This document shows, piece after piece, positions 24,064 to 36,237 of a stretch of 64,000 nucleotides of DNA; within the stretch, counting starts at the first letter, position 1, and each line of letters opens with the position of its first letter. The stretch is from Emmonsiellopsis sp. PD_33 (Eukaryota > Ascomycota > Eurotiomycetes > Onygenales > Ajellomycetaceae), in NCBI GenBank assembly GCA_032988165.1, contig JANTQF010000105.1, forward strand, positions 1 to 64,000, read 5' to 3'. Under the pieces are notes generated by a model, which did not search any database, was not told where the DNA came from, and saw nothing but the letters and a program-made list of their open reading frames with translations. The position numbers were made by a program, and so were the translations under genes.

Positions 24064-27000
24064 CTAACCAACCCATCTTCTAGCACTATAGAACATCCGG
24101 CCCCAAGGACCAATTTCCCCCCACTCCTCCGACTTTTCGGCCGGAATCCAGCTTCCTACACCGGCCATAACCGTGCGCTCAGGATGAGGCATGAGAGCCA
24201 AAACTCTGCCATTAGGTGTGCGCACACCCGCAATACCCTCAGGACTACCATTGGGATTGAAGGGGTACTTCATCGTCGGCTCGAGCGAGGTATTATCCAC
24301 ATAGCGAATTGGTGCTAGATTCTGCTTGACAATAGACTGCGCATCGGAACCGGGAGAGGTAGTGAAGGAAGCGCGTCCCTCGCCATGCGCGACGGCGATG
24401 GGCAGGCTGGCCCCGTCCATGCCGTGCAGGAAGACACTGGGCGTTGCTGGGTCCGGATCCGAGATTCCAACCATACACACGCGGCCTTCGTATTGTTCGC
24501 TCGCGTTGCGCTCGAAGCTGGGCCAGTCCTGCGCGCCGGGGATGAGCTCCTTGAGACGGCTGAGGAACTGGCAGCCGTTGCACACGCCTAGAGCGAAGGT
24601 ATCGGGCCGCTCGAAGAATGTCTGGAATTCCTGTCTGGTGTCCTTGTGTAGCAGGACGGACTTCGACCAGCCCTGTCCGGCGCCTAGGACGTCGCCGTAT
24701 GAGAAGCCGCCGCAGGCAGCCATGCCGACGAATGAGGATAGAGAAACGGCGCCAGAGATGAGGTCGGTCATGTGCACGTCGACTGCGCTGAAGCCGGCCA
24801 TGTGGAATGCGAAGGCCATTTCAGCCTGGCCGTTTACGCCTTGCTCGCGAAGGATGGCAACGCGGGGTTTGGCCGAGAAGGGAGAGAAGCGGGAGCTCAG
24901 GCTTGTCATTAGGGGCAGAGCTTGGTCCTTGGGGTCGAAGGTGAGATTGTAGGAGAGGCCTGCATTGTTGTCATCGAGGATGTTCTCGAATTCCTGGTCG
25001 GCGGCAGCGGGGTTATCACGGAGGCGTTGCATTTGGTAGGAGGTGTTGGACCAAGTTTGTTGCAGATTGGAGCGGGAATTACGGTAGATAAGGGTGGTGT
25101 CGTAGTAGATTGCTAGATTTTGTTTAGACTTTTCGGAGACGCGGCCGATGCGGTGAATAAGTCCTGGCGGGGGCCCACAGGTTGCGAAGCAGCTTCGGAA
25201 TTCGTTCTCGTGCTTCTTGCGGACTTGGAAGACGGCTCCGAGTTCTTCGTTGAAGAGAGTTTCGATTGTATGGCGGGTGTCAGCACTCTGGCAGATGTTG
25301 TCTAGCATGATTTGTACGCCACATCTTCCTGCAAACATCATTTCCGCAAGGGTGGTGAAGAGACCACCATCTGAGCGATCATGATACGCAAGAACGATAC
25401 CGGCCTCCTGGAGCTGTTGGGCGGCATCGAAGAAGTCTTTGAAGAGCTGAACGTCGTGAACATCAGGGCACTCGTTTCCAACTTGCCCGAACACTTGGGC
25501 GACAGAAGATCCTCCTAGAGACTTGCGACCAAAGGAGAGATCCACAAACATGAGGACCGTCTCGCCGACTTCTTCAAAGCTGCGGAGAGCAGGGGTCCAC
25601 GTCTTGCGGATATCTCCAACGGGTGCAAACGCGGAGATCACAACTGACAAGGGAGCGGTAACCTCCCGTGCCTCCTGCGACTGCTCATCCTTCCACTTCA
25701 TCTTCATCGACATGGAATCCTTTCCGACTGGAATACTAATGCCTAGTTGAGGGCATAGGTCCAATCCAATGGCCTCAACTGCTTCATAAATCGCGGCACC
25801 TTCTCCCGGATGACTACCTGCAGACATCCAATTGGCAGAGAGCTTGACGCGGCTGAGACGGCCAATAAGGTCCGAAGCGGCAATATTCATAAGCGACTCA
25901 GCAACTGCCATTCTTGCGGATGCAGCAGGGGAGATTAGAGCCAGTGTTGGCTTCTCTCCCATGGCCATGGCCTCTCCTGTTCTAATTCCTTGAAGCAACG
26001 AGGTCGCAGTAACGGAGACATCTGAGACAGGAACCTGCCAAGGACCAACCATCTGGTCCCTCGCTGTCAAGCCGCCGACGGTTCTGTCACCGATAGTAAT
26101 GAGGAATGATTTGGAACCGACAGAGGGTAGGCTAAGAACTCGAGTCGCGGCTTCGCTGAATAGACCGCCCTTCGGTGTGCTCGGCAGGTAGGTCTGAAGT
26201 GAGCTATCAAATGAAGGAAGGGAAAGCTTCCTTGAAGTAACATTCTTGGTCATCTTGGGTGGCTTTCCGAACAGAACCGAGAGAGGCAAGTCGATTGGGT
26301 TCGGCTGATTCTTCGCATCTCGGTCCATGAGCACAAGCCTCCTGTCTTCTTCCGGCTCACCAAGTCCGCGGCCAACAACCGAATAGCCACAACGTTCACG
26401 TTTGGCGATGGCAGTAAATTTATTCATCGCCTCTTCTCCGATAGCCATAACGTATCGTTCTTGGGCTTCACAACACCATATCTGCATGGGGCTCATGCCC
26501 TTGTCGGCATTGTCGATCTCGCGGAGTTCGAATTTCGCCCCCAGACCCGCGTCATGGATAAGTTCAGGCAAGGCATTTGATAAACCTCCAGCGCCAACGT
26601 CATGGATGAATTTGATAGGATTATCATCACCCATAGCAGCACACGCGTTGATGACTTCCTGTGCTCTGCGTTGAACTTCAGCATTCCCTCTCTGCACGCT
26701 AGCAAAGTCCAAATCTGCCGACCCTTCCCCAGAGGCAATGCTGGAAGCGGCGCCTCCACCCAGGCCGATCAACATTGCCGGCCCGCCTAGAACGACCAAA
26801 TACGAGCCGGGCTTCACAACTCGCGCATTTTTGAGAGCATGCTGAGGACGAACTGTCCCAACGCCGCCTGCAATCATGATGGGTTTATGATAGCCCCTAA
26901 CCTCAGACTCGCCATTTCCAATGTCGATTTTGGTGAGGAGCGTGCGGAAATATCCACCGGTGCATGGTCTCCCAAATTCGTTGTTAAATGCGGCGCTTCC

Positions 27001-28155
27001 TATCGGAGCCTCTAGCATGATATCCAGACTGCTCGCGATATGGTTGGGTTTTCCAACGTCTAGTTCCCAAGGTTGCTTGTGCCCAGGTATCAATAGGTCC
27101 GACACACAGAAGCCGGATAAGCCTGCCTTTGGCTTTGAACCCCTACCAACGGCGCCTTCGTCTCGAATTTCGCCTCCGGCCCCAGTGGCTGCTCCGGGGT
27201 ACGGGGAAACGGCAGTGGGGTGGTTGTGAGTTTCAACTTTAGCCAAGAAATGAACTTGCTCCTTCGTCTGAGTCCATTCGCCGTTAACGGGGCTGGGAGC
27301 CCAGTAGCCTGCAACTTCCCCTTCGAGGACGGCTGCATTGTCACTATATGCACTAATGGTATGCTCAGGATGTTGCTTGTGGGTGTTCCTGATCATGCCA
27401 AACAAGGTATTCGCTTTCTCCGCTCCATCAATCGTCCAGGTTGCGTTGAATTGTTTATGGCGACAATGCTCGGAATTAACTTGGGCAAACATAAAAAGTT
27501 CAACGTCCGTAGGAGGTCGCGATACCGGTCCCCCAGGGGCGTAGGCGTCCACGAGATAGTCGATTTCAGACGGGTCCAAGGCCAAGCCAAGTCGTTTGTT
27601 TGCTTCATTGAGCACTTCAACCGGGGATTTGCCTTGTTCATAAAGTGGGACTGTTTCGAGAGGAAGAGGTTGGTGTTCAGAAAACATAAGATGGAGATCC
27701 GGCAAGTCTGTGCTTATAATCTGAGTCATTCGATCATGCAGCATGTCCAATAAAGACGCATCCAAGCTCTCCTGGCCTTCTGCATAAAGACATGATACCT
27801 GCAGACCACGCTCGATGCGTTTGACACGGCTCTTTAAACCACAGACATGAGATATCCCGGTAGCTTGGGAGCTCCATGGTGAGATGGTCCCAGTTCGCGG
27901 GGTAACGTAGTAGATGCCCGACTGTCCATCTTCTGGCTGAAAGGTAGCAGGGACATCAACGATGTCTCCATAATGGAGAAGTTGCTCCAGTACAGCCCGC
28001 TCACCATCCTGCAAATCCCCAACAACATGGACATAATGGACCCACTGGGCCCTGACGCCCTTTACGTTGATACTCTCTGCGATTGAGCGGCTCCGAGATT
28101 GAGAGAAGGCAATTGAACCCGGGATCGTTAAGTATTGAGAACTGGAAGAAGCCAT
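24064..28155 (-). CDS. ade6: Phosphoribosylformylglycinamidine synthase (FGAM synthase)
   Basis: One intronless frame of 1363 residues, full length for the large single-chain eukaryotic enzyme. It catalyses the fourth step of de novo purine synthesis: FGAR plus glutamine and ATP to FGAM, in the cytosol. The order is as expected: a PurS-like N-terminal part (residues 1-170), a linker, two AIRS-type ATP-binding halves (with VETHNHPTAVSPYPGAATG near residue 310, FIHDVGAGGLSNALPEL near residue 530 and IPVGKDSMSMKMKW near residue 815), and a class I glutaminase domain from about residue 1090. That domain carries the nucleophile in GVCNGCQFL near residue 1190 and the histidine in MPHPERT near residue 1320. 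The start ATG at 28155 is followed by MASSSSQYLTIPGSIAF. Equivalent to yeast ADE6; identity is secure. Confidence 0.97.
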   Translation of the reverse strand: MASSSSQYLTIPGSIAFSQSRSRSIAESINVKGVRAQWVHYVHVVGDLQDGERAVLEQLLHYGDIVDVPATFQPEDGQSGIYYVTPRTGTISPWSSQATGISHVCGLKSRVKRIERGLQVSCLYAEGQESLDASLLDMLHDRMTQIISTDLPDLHLMFSEHQPLPLETVPLYEQGKSPVEVLNEANKRLGLALDPSEIDYLVDAYAPGGPVSRPPTDVELFMFAQVNSEHCRHKQFNATWTIDGAEKANTLFGMIRNTHKQHPEHTISAYSDNAAVLEGEVAGYWAPSPVNGEWTQTKEQVHFLAKVETHNHPTAVSPYPGAATGAGGEIRDEGAVGRGSKPKAGLSGFCVSDLLIPGHKQPWELDVGKPNHIASSLDIMLEAPIGSAAFNNEFGRPCTGGYFRTLLTKIDIGNGESEVRGYHKPIMIAGGVGTVRPQHALKNARVVKPGSYLVVLGGPAMLIGLGGGAASSIASGEGSADLDFASVQRGNAEVQRRAQEVINACAAMGDDNPIKFIHDVGAGGLSNALPELIHDAGLGAKFELREIDNADKGMSPMQIWCCEAQERYVMAIGEEAMNKFTAIAKRERCGYSVVGRGLGEPEEDRRLVLMDRDAKNQPNPIDLPLSVLFGKPPKMTKNVTSRKLSLPSFDSSLQTYLPSTPKGGLFSEAATRVLSLPSVGSKSFLITIGDRTVGGLTARDQMVGPWQVPVSDVSVTATSLLQGIRTGEAMAMGEKPTLALISPAASARMAVAESLMNIAASDLIGRLSRVKLSANWMSAGSHPGEGAAIYEAVEAIGLDLCPQLGISIPVGKDSMSMKMKWKDEQSQEAREVTAPLSVVISAFAPVGDIRKTWTPALRSFEEVGETVLMFVDLSFGRKSLGGSSVAQVFGQVGNECPDVHDVQLFKDFFDAAQQLQEAGIVLAYHDRSDGGLFTTLAEMMFAGRCGVQIMLDNICQSADTRHTIETLFNEELGAVFQVRKKHENEFRSCFATCGPPPGLIHRIGRVSEKSKQNLAIYYDTTLIYRNSRSNLQQTWSNTSYQMQRLRDNPAAADQEFENILDDNNAGLSYNLTFDPKDQALPLMTSLSSRFSPFSAKPRVAILREQGVNGQAEMAFAFHMAGFSAVDVHMTDLISGAVSLSSFVGMAACGGFSYGDVLGAGQGWSKSVLLHKDTRQEFQTFFERPDTFALGVCNGCQFLSRLKELIPGAQDWPSFERNASEQYEGRVCMVGISDPDPATPSVFLHGMDGASLPIAVAHGEGRASFTTSPGSDAQSIVKQNLAPIRYVDNTSLEPTMKYPFNPNGSPEGIAGVRTPNGRVLALMPHPERTVMAGVGSWIPAEKSEEWGEIGPWGRMFYSARRWVG

Positions 28156-31037
28156 TTTGAAAACTGGACAATGAATCGTGCAAATAATCAGGCGCCGAAG
28201 AACAAAACAGGTATGTTATCAGCCAGCGGCGCGGGGAGGCAAATTGTACCCCGCGTCAATTTGGCCCAATCGTGCTGATGACAATGGGGTTTCGAGGGGT
28301 TCCGAAGACAATGGCGAAATACCCTAGGTCCAATACTGTTGTATGAAAAAGATGATCCTATTAGAACCGTGGCTGAGCCGCCGTCAGCAACAAAGTCGAC
28401 GCTTTGCTGTCGTTGAGTCACTGTGAACCGAAAAGTTGAATTTCTTTTCTGATAGTCACGTGGTGATAATGCCAAATCGCCACTAAGCCGAATGTAGTTA
28501 GTTAGTTAACCCTCCAGCTGTTAATCGGATTACTCAGCCACAGGAGGCGCGACCTCGAGACGCGTCTTTTTTTCCTATCAAAGGCTCCATATCTGAGTAC
28601 GGACGTCGATATTTCCCCTTATTTCTATGCTCATTCCCGCTTCAACGCATCAGTAAGTGTATGCCTCCTTGACATGATGAAACTCACTCTAAGTAGTGGA
28701 AGGGAATGAGTTCGGAATTTATCCTGACCAACTGCCAGATTTTCGCCCTCATCCAAGCAAGGCCCACGAACAACCTTACCTGTTGATTGCCCGTCGCTAA
28801 CCGACGCCGCCCTTCGGTCTGATTATATATTATGCAGATTTGTCCCCAATCGTCTTCCGGTGCTGCTCATCAAGGACCTAGATGCGTCCATTTCATGTGC
28901 CGTGGTATCGACTGACCCACCACAGAATGCTTTTTTTCTCACGAAGAAGGAAGCGCGTTTCCTTCAAGCCATACTCCAATGAAATACCTGACTGAATTTT
29001 ACAGAGATGTCCCAGCCTAGCTGATTTTCGACGTCACCCCTCATATTGTTTGATGGGCATTGAGGGTTGCAAATTTAGGCCAACCTGATATCCCCGTGAT
29101 ACCTATCGCAAGAAGCTACCAACGTCGATGGTAGATGATTTTGTTCTAAGAAAGATTGGTTGGCCTGAACCGTACAGCGGCATAAAAAATCATTCTCCCG
29201 ACCAGCCCGCCCAAAAAGCTAAGATATATGGGGACAGCCCGCACCAATCAACGTTCGCAATGTTCTTGCCCGTTTAAGATCGTCCCTCCCGCATGGGCGG
29301 GATGGGTCAAACCAGGAACTGCCTCGTGGCAGCTCCACTGAAGTCTAACTTTTCTATGGAATCCTTTTGGGACACTGCGGCAGAACAAGTTGTTTTGTTT
29401 TTACTACTACTTCAGCACGCGTTATATTATATGCAGAGCGAACCGTCCTCTTGGCCTCAAGTTCATTGAAAATTTCCGAAATTTTCTCTCTCTATGAATT
29501 CTGAGATTCAACCCTCGATCCTGGATGTACTCTTGAATGCGGGCGATCTAGAGTAACAGGAGCTGTTGGACAGATAATTGTGGTCACGACCGATGCACTT
29601 TGACCCGAGTAAATTGCAAACCAATGCGTCCCATCTTAACTATCTGGATTACCTCGTACGACAACTGCGCCATGTTGTTCCATGCTGGACCTCTTATCCG
29701 GAAATTTTTGTCCATCACGATGAATAAATAAGGCTATAAAGTCTGGATATATCCCAGCTCCTCCTTCTCCAATAACCATCAAGGCTGTAGCATGTGTTAC
29801 TCCTTTGGACTTTTCCGATGTCTTCGAATCTACATCTTGCACTCTGCGCCAAGCACCATGCTGATTAGTCAGCAGCTAGGTCGAATCCCGTGAATCGAAC
29901 CCGCTAGCACAACCCGGAAAATGTTAAAGTTTTCGTTTCTTTGAAGGCAAAACCCACGAGAAAAGCTTGTCGCAAGATTTTCCCCAGGCCGTCTGTTGTT
30001 TGTTTGTCCCTTATTGGCCCCCCTCATCCCCGATGCCGCTGCGGGAGGCGTTACAGCTGAAGATGCGAGATATGACCGTGTCAAAACAACTGAAGCATGG
30101 AGCACCCCCTTATTACTATTATTCCCCGCGCAGAGAGAGTATCGATTTTACAGCGGATTAATTCCTAGCTAGGCGCGGAATACTACTTGTCAATGCATTG
30201 GCACTTGGGCCGTCTGATCCGGCCTTTGTGGCCCCGCTTTCGTTCCGTCGCCCCATAGAGCCCCATTGCGGCTTGCGTGATTACGCTGATTGTTGTTCGA
30301 TGTAGTAGGTAAACAGCTTTGCCTTTGGGAATATTTTCATTTACACCGAACGGCCCTTATCTTGGTTAAATGTTACAGGTTCTCCCTTTTATGTGTGCAA
30401 TTATTGGCCGAAGGGATAAACAGTTGCAGATACCATTTCCTCTGGTTGATCCCTATGGCTCTCTGTTTTCTTTTTGATGTCCAATCCTTGTTTCGAAAGT
30501 TTCAATCAGTCTTGACTTTCACTAAATTTCATATCCCCGCCTGCCCTATTCTCTTCTTCTCGCCTGGGCTAGTACTGTCATACATACCACTTCTGCGATC
30601 AAAATCCAACTTGGGCAGGCCATGGGGGTTTGCGGTAGAGGAGCCGGAAATTTTACACAGTCTGGCTGTATTTTTACCTTTCTGGATTGGCCCTATCAAC
30701 AGTCCCCACCCGTGGGACCGAAAACTCTATTCTATGGTTCCTTTGCGGCGCCGAATGTCGTCCGAACGTGCACCGAACACCGACCAAGAATATTTTATGC
30801 AGAGGCTATGCGCCCGTTGGCCTATCTTCCAATAGGAATGTGTTCGTACTTATGGTTCCTGAATCTACCTTGTGTACCTCCCGTAAAGTAACCGACGGGA
30901 CCGAGATGCCGCCTTTTCCAGAGTTAAAAATTTGCCCTTCGTGATATATATAGCCTTCCAGGGGCCCCGTTCAAAATCCAATTTCAAATTTTTATATCTG
31001 ATGAAGATCTGACCTTGGTTTGGTGAAATCTTCAAAC
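28156..31037. other. Long divergent intergenic region (2.9 kb)
   Basis: This lies between the FGAM synthase and MFS transporter starts, so it holds both promoters. The FGAM-proximal 300 bases include a TGAGTCA site at about 28416 (AP-1/Gcn4-type core, which regulates purine genes in yeast; here only inference). A frame of about 180 codons near 30290-30835 lacks an ATG and any domain-like pattern. No gene is accepted. Confidence 0.45.
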
Positions 31038-32871
31038 ATGGCAGAAGAAGCACTGACTCCCACCACATCGCTTCGGCGTACGCCAACCTATTCTGTCGGA
31101 CTCCCAGGGACGACTGACCCCACAGATCTCCCATTCCGCGCACTTACTGAAACCGCCACTTTCGAGGAGTATACGGAAGAAACGCGAGAGGGTCGCATCA
31201 TCAAGACTGTCAAATCCAATGCCACCGGGAAAATCGAGGACTATGATCTCATCACCTTCAAAATCGATGATCCCGAGAACCCCAAAAATTGGACAAAGGC
31301 TCGGAAATGGTATGTCACCATGGTGGTGGCCCTGACCTGTTTCGTCGTCGCATTCGACAGTAGTGTGATTACTGCGGGTATAGGGCAGGTGGCTGAGGAA
31401 TTCGAGATCGGCCAGGTGGTCGCCCTCCTGACAATTACGGTCTTCGTGATCGGTTTTGGTGTCGGTACGTTAATTACTTACCCCCATGACATGGCTGGAT
31501 AGACGTATACTGATTGTTCATGTGTGATAGGTCCTATGGTATTTGCACCCCTGTCGGAATTGATTGGCCGGAGACCAGTGTATGCTTCAACACTATTAGT
31601 CGCGGTTATCTTCCTGATTCCCTGCGCTGTCGCCAAGAACTTCGCTACACTCGTGGTTTGCCGTGCTATCAGTGGAATTGCCTTTAGTGCCCCTATGACA
31701 CTCGTGGGAGGCACATTGGCCGATATGTGGAAGAACGAAGAACGTGGAGTTCCCATGGCTGCCTTTTCCGCCGCCCCCTTTGTTGGTCCGGCCGTTGGTC
31801 CCCTCGTCGGCGGTTTCCTTTCAGACGGGAAGGGATGGAGATGGCTCTACTGGATCCAGCTTATTCTATCCGGAGCCATCTGGGTGCTCATCACGTTCAC
31901 TGTTCCCGAGACCTACACCCCAGCGCTTCTTGCCAAACGCGCAAAGAAAATGCGAAAAGAGCAAAACAGCAATAGATATGTCACGGAACAAGATCTGGAT
32001 TCTCGACCTTTGGGAGAGAAGATCCGTTTGTTCCTATTCCGGCCGTTCCAACTTCTCTTCCTCGAACCTATCGTGTTCCTCTTTTCCATTTACATGTCCA
32101 TCCTTTACGGTCTGCTTTACATGTTCTTTATTGCGTAAGTCCCCGAAGTCCGACGTGCCATAACTGAATATGCACGAGAAATGATGCTGACTTTCGAGCT
32201 TGCTAGATTCCCCATCGTTTATGGGAATGGCAAAGGCTACTCTGCCGGTATCACTGGCCTCATGTTTCTTCCACTCGCTATTGGTGTCGTCGCCAGTGCA
32301 TGCTGCGCTCCCCTTGTCAACAATCAGTACGTGAAAATTAGCCAGAAATACAATGGCATGCCTCCTGCTGAAAAGCGATTGATTCCCATGATGATGTCCT
32401 GCTGGCTTATCCCGATTGGCATGTTCATCTTCGCATGGACCTCGTACCCACGCCTCCATTGGTTCGGACCCACAATCGCTGGATTACCCGTTGGTTTCGG
32501 ATTCATCTTCTTGTACAACTCATGCAATAACTACTTGGGTACGTATTAACCACATCGTTGTATCTATGAAAGCAAGGCGACTAAAACTAACTAAATTCAC
32601 AGTGGATACCTATCAGCACCAGGCTGCCTCTGCTCTAGCGGCAAAGACATTTTTGCGATCCATGTGGGGTGCTAGCGTCGTTCTCTTCACCCATCAAATG
32701 TATAACAGGCTGGGTTACCAGTGGGCTAGTACGCTGATCGCCTTCCTCGCATTAGCATGCTGTGCCATCCCATTTGCATTCTACTACTACGGAGAGGCCA
32801 TTCGACGACACTCGAAATACGCTTTCTCGCCTGACGAGGAAACAAATCCTGTCCCCGCAATGGAGAAATAA
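31038..32871 (+). CDS. MFS transporter, DHA1-like multidrug/polyamine type, four exons
   Basis: Exons 31038-31464, 31531-32134, 32207-32538 and 32603-32871 give 543 residues; introns are 66, 72 and 64 bases. A soluble N-terminal region of about 90 residues is followed by twelve predicted membrane segments, beginning WYVTMVVALTCFVVAFDSSV. The loop between segments 2 and 3 has the MFS signature as APLSELIGRRPVY. Later motifs are FSAAPFVGPAVGPLVGGF (the DHA1 motif C-like proline/glycine run) and WRWLYWIQLILSG. A charged central loop (KRAKKMRKEQNSNRY) separates the two halves. It matches the fungal Tpo1/Flu1/Cyp5-like proton antiporters of the plasma membrane, which export drugs or polyamines. 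Substrate cannot be deduced. ATG at 31038 is the first in-frame ATG. Confidence 0.92.
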
Positions 32872-33582
32872 ACCGTCGTCTCCGTGACTACTATTATGCC
32901 GATGGACACCCAAATATCCACATAATATGTTCGCTCACTTGCGAGCAACTTTTGAGGATGGCTTTCAACAACAAAGCCACGACTTGGCCTTTTTGACGAT
33001 ATCTTCCCTATCCTAAACGCCTTCGAACTACTCCATTTGTGATAACTTGGTTCCATTTTTTTTCTTCCCTGTTTCTGTTGCCTTGTTGGTGTTTGTTGAT
33101 CAAAAGAATTAGCGATTTGATCATTTTGTGTTTGCACAAGAAGTTATGGAACATACTTGGGCGTTTGCTGCAGAATATACAATAGATTAATAGATAATAG
33201 ACCTGCTAGATAGGGTTGTGGAAAAAGAAACAAAAATAAAAAAACGATTTAAAAATTGAAACTTCTTCGTAAAACGCACTGGTGTTCTTAGCCCCGTACC
33301 ACAAGCGCGGATCAACATTTAGCCGCCGGCATGCCGACCCTGCCGACCCGCCCCGCGCCTACGGCCGGGTCAACGATGATCCGGGTGGGCCGCTTAGGGC
33401 AAGTGAACGTCACGGAAACTAAACAGAAACTGGCGATGCTTCAAAGCAGGGAAACGAGCACAACATCCCACCACACACGGCCAGCACCTCGCCCAACCGC
33501 CAATGGACGACTAACTGTAGGCCAATTTGCCCTCGACGATGGGTCCAACACTTCTTCTGCTCATCACGAATCTTCTCTAACC
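32872..33582. other. Intergenic, and 5' region of the first Zn2Cys6 gene
   Basis: The first part is the transporter 3' UTR. From 33331 the frame of the regulator is already open with an upstream in-frame ATG, so 33331-33582 could be either 5' UTR or an 84-residue N-terminal extension. Confidence 0.45.
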
Positions 33583-36237
33583 ATGTCGCTGCCGCTGAAC
33601 CCTCGCGCCGCCACCTCCCCGCTTACCTCCCTCTCAACCCCCGTCTCCGAGCTTCCCCAGGCCCAGGTGGATGCAATTATTCGCACCAAGCGAAAAGCCC
33701 GCGAGCCGAAAGCCTGCTATCCCTGCCACACTCGCAAAGTCAAATGTGATCGCAATCTGCCCTGTGATGGCTGCGTCAAGCGGGACCATGCTGACCTCTG
33801 CTCGTACGAACGCCCCTCGAAAAAACGCCAGGTTGCAGCCCCCGCATACGTGGCGGCCCCCACTAGCGATGTCGGGAACGTCCAGGTCAGCCCGACCGAG
33901 CTTCAGATTGCCCAGGCGGGGCCGGCGGGCAAGGTCTCGATACCGAAGGAGGAGTGGGAAAATGTTTGCGCCAAGCTGAAAGATATGGAGAGCATGATCA
34001 CCTCGCTTCGCACGGGCTTGGAGCAGGCTGAGTCGGGCCACGTTATTCCACCTGCGCTGCCAAGTGCTGCTTCGACTGGCCGTTCTGGGGATATGTTTCC
34101 TGATCGCGAGGGCATTCATGCCTCGAACGAGCTGGGCAATGGGACGGTGCACCTGGGTTCGAGATCGGTGTTGGCGTACATACTTGGGCGATCTGGCACT
34201 TCGCAAGAAGCGTCGCAGGCGTTGCTGGAAGGGGGGATCCTTCCGAAGCTCGGGCTTGATAACGAGACGGCGACGTATCCGTTTATTGATTTGTGGTCAA
34301 CGGACATATCTTCATTTGACGTGAACGCTGTTTGCGCAGTTTTGCCAGATGATGATCAGTGTCGAATGTCAGTCTTCCTTGTTTGTCTAAATCTCTGTGG
34401 AGAGCTTTTGCTAACTGCGTATTGCCACCGTCGGCTCTTTCGCCTATAGGTTTATCAAATGCTATCGCGATATTGGTGCAACTATATACCCTGTCATTCC
34501 AGACCTTGACCAGCTCGAAGCGAATGTCGATTTATTTCTGCGGAACCGCGCAATATTGGGCGGTCTTCCGGGAGATTCGAGCGACGCAGGACATAGGCCT
34601 TATGGGATGGACTTGGCTTTTATTGGCTTGCTCTTTGCGGTATTAGCAGCTGGATGCCAGTCCTCTGACCTGCCAAGTAAAGAGCGGGAATTGACCTCGC
34701 AAGTATATGGTATGGGGACCTAGATCTGTCTTTCCAGGCTGTTGCATCTGACTCCTATGCAGTATGTTGCTCGTACCAGTTTCTGCGAACCACAAATTTC
34801 CTATCACAGCCTACCATCACAGCCGTACAAACGTTGCTCATCATTGGCAACGTCCTCTCCTACAACATGAATCCCGGGGTTTCATATGTCTTACTAGGTG
34901 AGCATTATCCTGCGTATAGTCGGATCTTTTCGGAGAACGGATGGTAATATTCTCAAGGGATGACGTTACGAATGGGCCTGGCTTTGGGGTTACACGTTGA
35001 ATCCAATAGATTTTCACCAGACGAAAGATATATTCGACGGAGAGTCTGGTAAGCATTACACCCACTAGTGTACCATCTTCTCACCACTAATAACATTGGC
35101 GTTCATAGGTGGTCCATGGCATGGCAGGATAGTCACTTCTCCTTATCGTACGACCGGCCGTCGACCATGGCGTTCAGCCAACCCGATATACCATATCACC
35201 CGAATTCAGTAGCTGGAAATCGGTCCTACTTTGAAACTCTTTGCCGGATAATTTCACTTACTCTAGAAATCCTTCGGGCTCGTATGCTGTCGCCCAGCTC
35301 TTCGATGAGCGTTGGCGTAATACATGCATACAAGGAAGAAATACAAAGGATCATGGCCGATGTAACTCCACACCTGCGCGACCCACAATATTGTGTCAAT
35401 GAACTTGACCACCTGCAAAGATTGGCGTTGAAGCTCCACTCTTCCTACATAATGTCTGAGCTCTGCCGGCCTGCCCTTAAAGCCGGCGACCCGAAGGACC
35501 CGGCGCTTGCTACAATGCGCAAAGACTGTGTCGCCGCCCTAGCTCAGACGGTGGAAGCCTATGTGGAGCTATACAGAACCAGCTCCCAGGCGGGAAGATC
35601 TTGGATTGGCCTCCAACGAGCCATCAGCTCAGCATTTCTTCTCGCGGTCATTGGAGAATCTAAGAGCGACCCGAACATCTTGCATCTCCTCCGCCAACTC
35701 GAGCAAGTGATTGCTGACCGGGCATCTTCAGAGGGGGCTTTCGGCCCAGGCACTGCTGATAACGCGCCTGGGGCGATGACTTCCCCTGAACAAGCATATC
35801 GTTCGACCAAAATGGAGCCGATGGACATCATCAATGGGACGACGAATATATCCATGCCCTCGTTCGACCCCGTCTCCGTCGCATCCACCTCTGCCGTACC
35901 AGTATCCGTTGCCGCAGACACCCAAACCCAATGGGCGAAACCACTTACCAAATCCCTCCGGGCCCTCCAAAAGCTCAACGCGGCATTCAGCCAGCAAAAC
36001 AAAACGAGTCCCGCAGGTGGATCCGCTGGTATCCCAGGGGGTGCTGGCAGCTTGGCACCGGGCGGCATGGGCGGACTACCTGGACCGGCTGGTACGCCTA
36101 CTCTGAACCCAGCGATGGCTACCCGGAACGAATCCTTGCCGCCCCCCACGCCGGAGAGTACCACCAGTGGAGAGTGGTCTTTGCCGAACTTGATGGATCG
36201 GGCTGCGGAGTATATCCACCCGCCGTTGTGGTCATAG
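33583..36237 (+). CDS. Zn(II)2Cys6 transcription factor with fungal-specific domain, five exons
   Basis: Exons 33583-34367, 34450-34709, 34763-34897, 34958-35048 and 35109-36237 give 799 residues. The DNA-binding cluster lies near residues 48-76 with spacing C-x2-C-x6-C-x5-C-x2-C-x8-C (CYPCHTRKVKC, then CDGC, then C), flanked by basic KRKAREPKA and RPSKKRQ. A coiled-coil-like LKDMESMITSLRTGLEQ follows. The regulatory 'fungal_trans' domain spans roughly residues 260-560 and includes YPVIPDLDQLEANVDLF, GLALGLHVE and RRRVWWSMAWQDSHFSLSYDRPS. The C-terminal part is rich in Gly, Ala, Pro and Ser and ends near a conserved-looking EWSLPNLMDRAAEYI. A nuclear regulator; target genes are unknown. The ATG at 33583 (context AACCATG) was chosen over the in-frame ATG at 33331, which would add 84 low-complexity residues. 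Confidence 0.88.

Noticed and set aside
29880..29920. Second B-box-like GGTTCGATTC on the minus strand
   Set aside because: T-stem bases do not pair and there is no A box; not a tRNA.
30290..30835. Open frame of about 180 codons on the plus strand upstream of the transporter gene
   Set aside because: It opens on TTG, not ATG, has no domain-like pattern and no plausible intron joins. Treated as non-coding.
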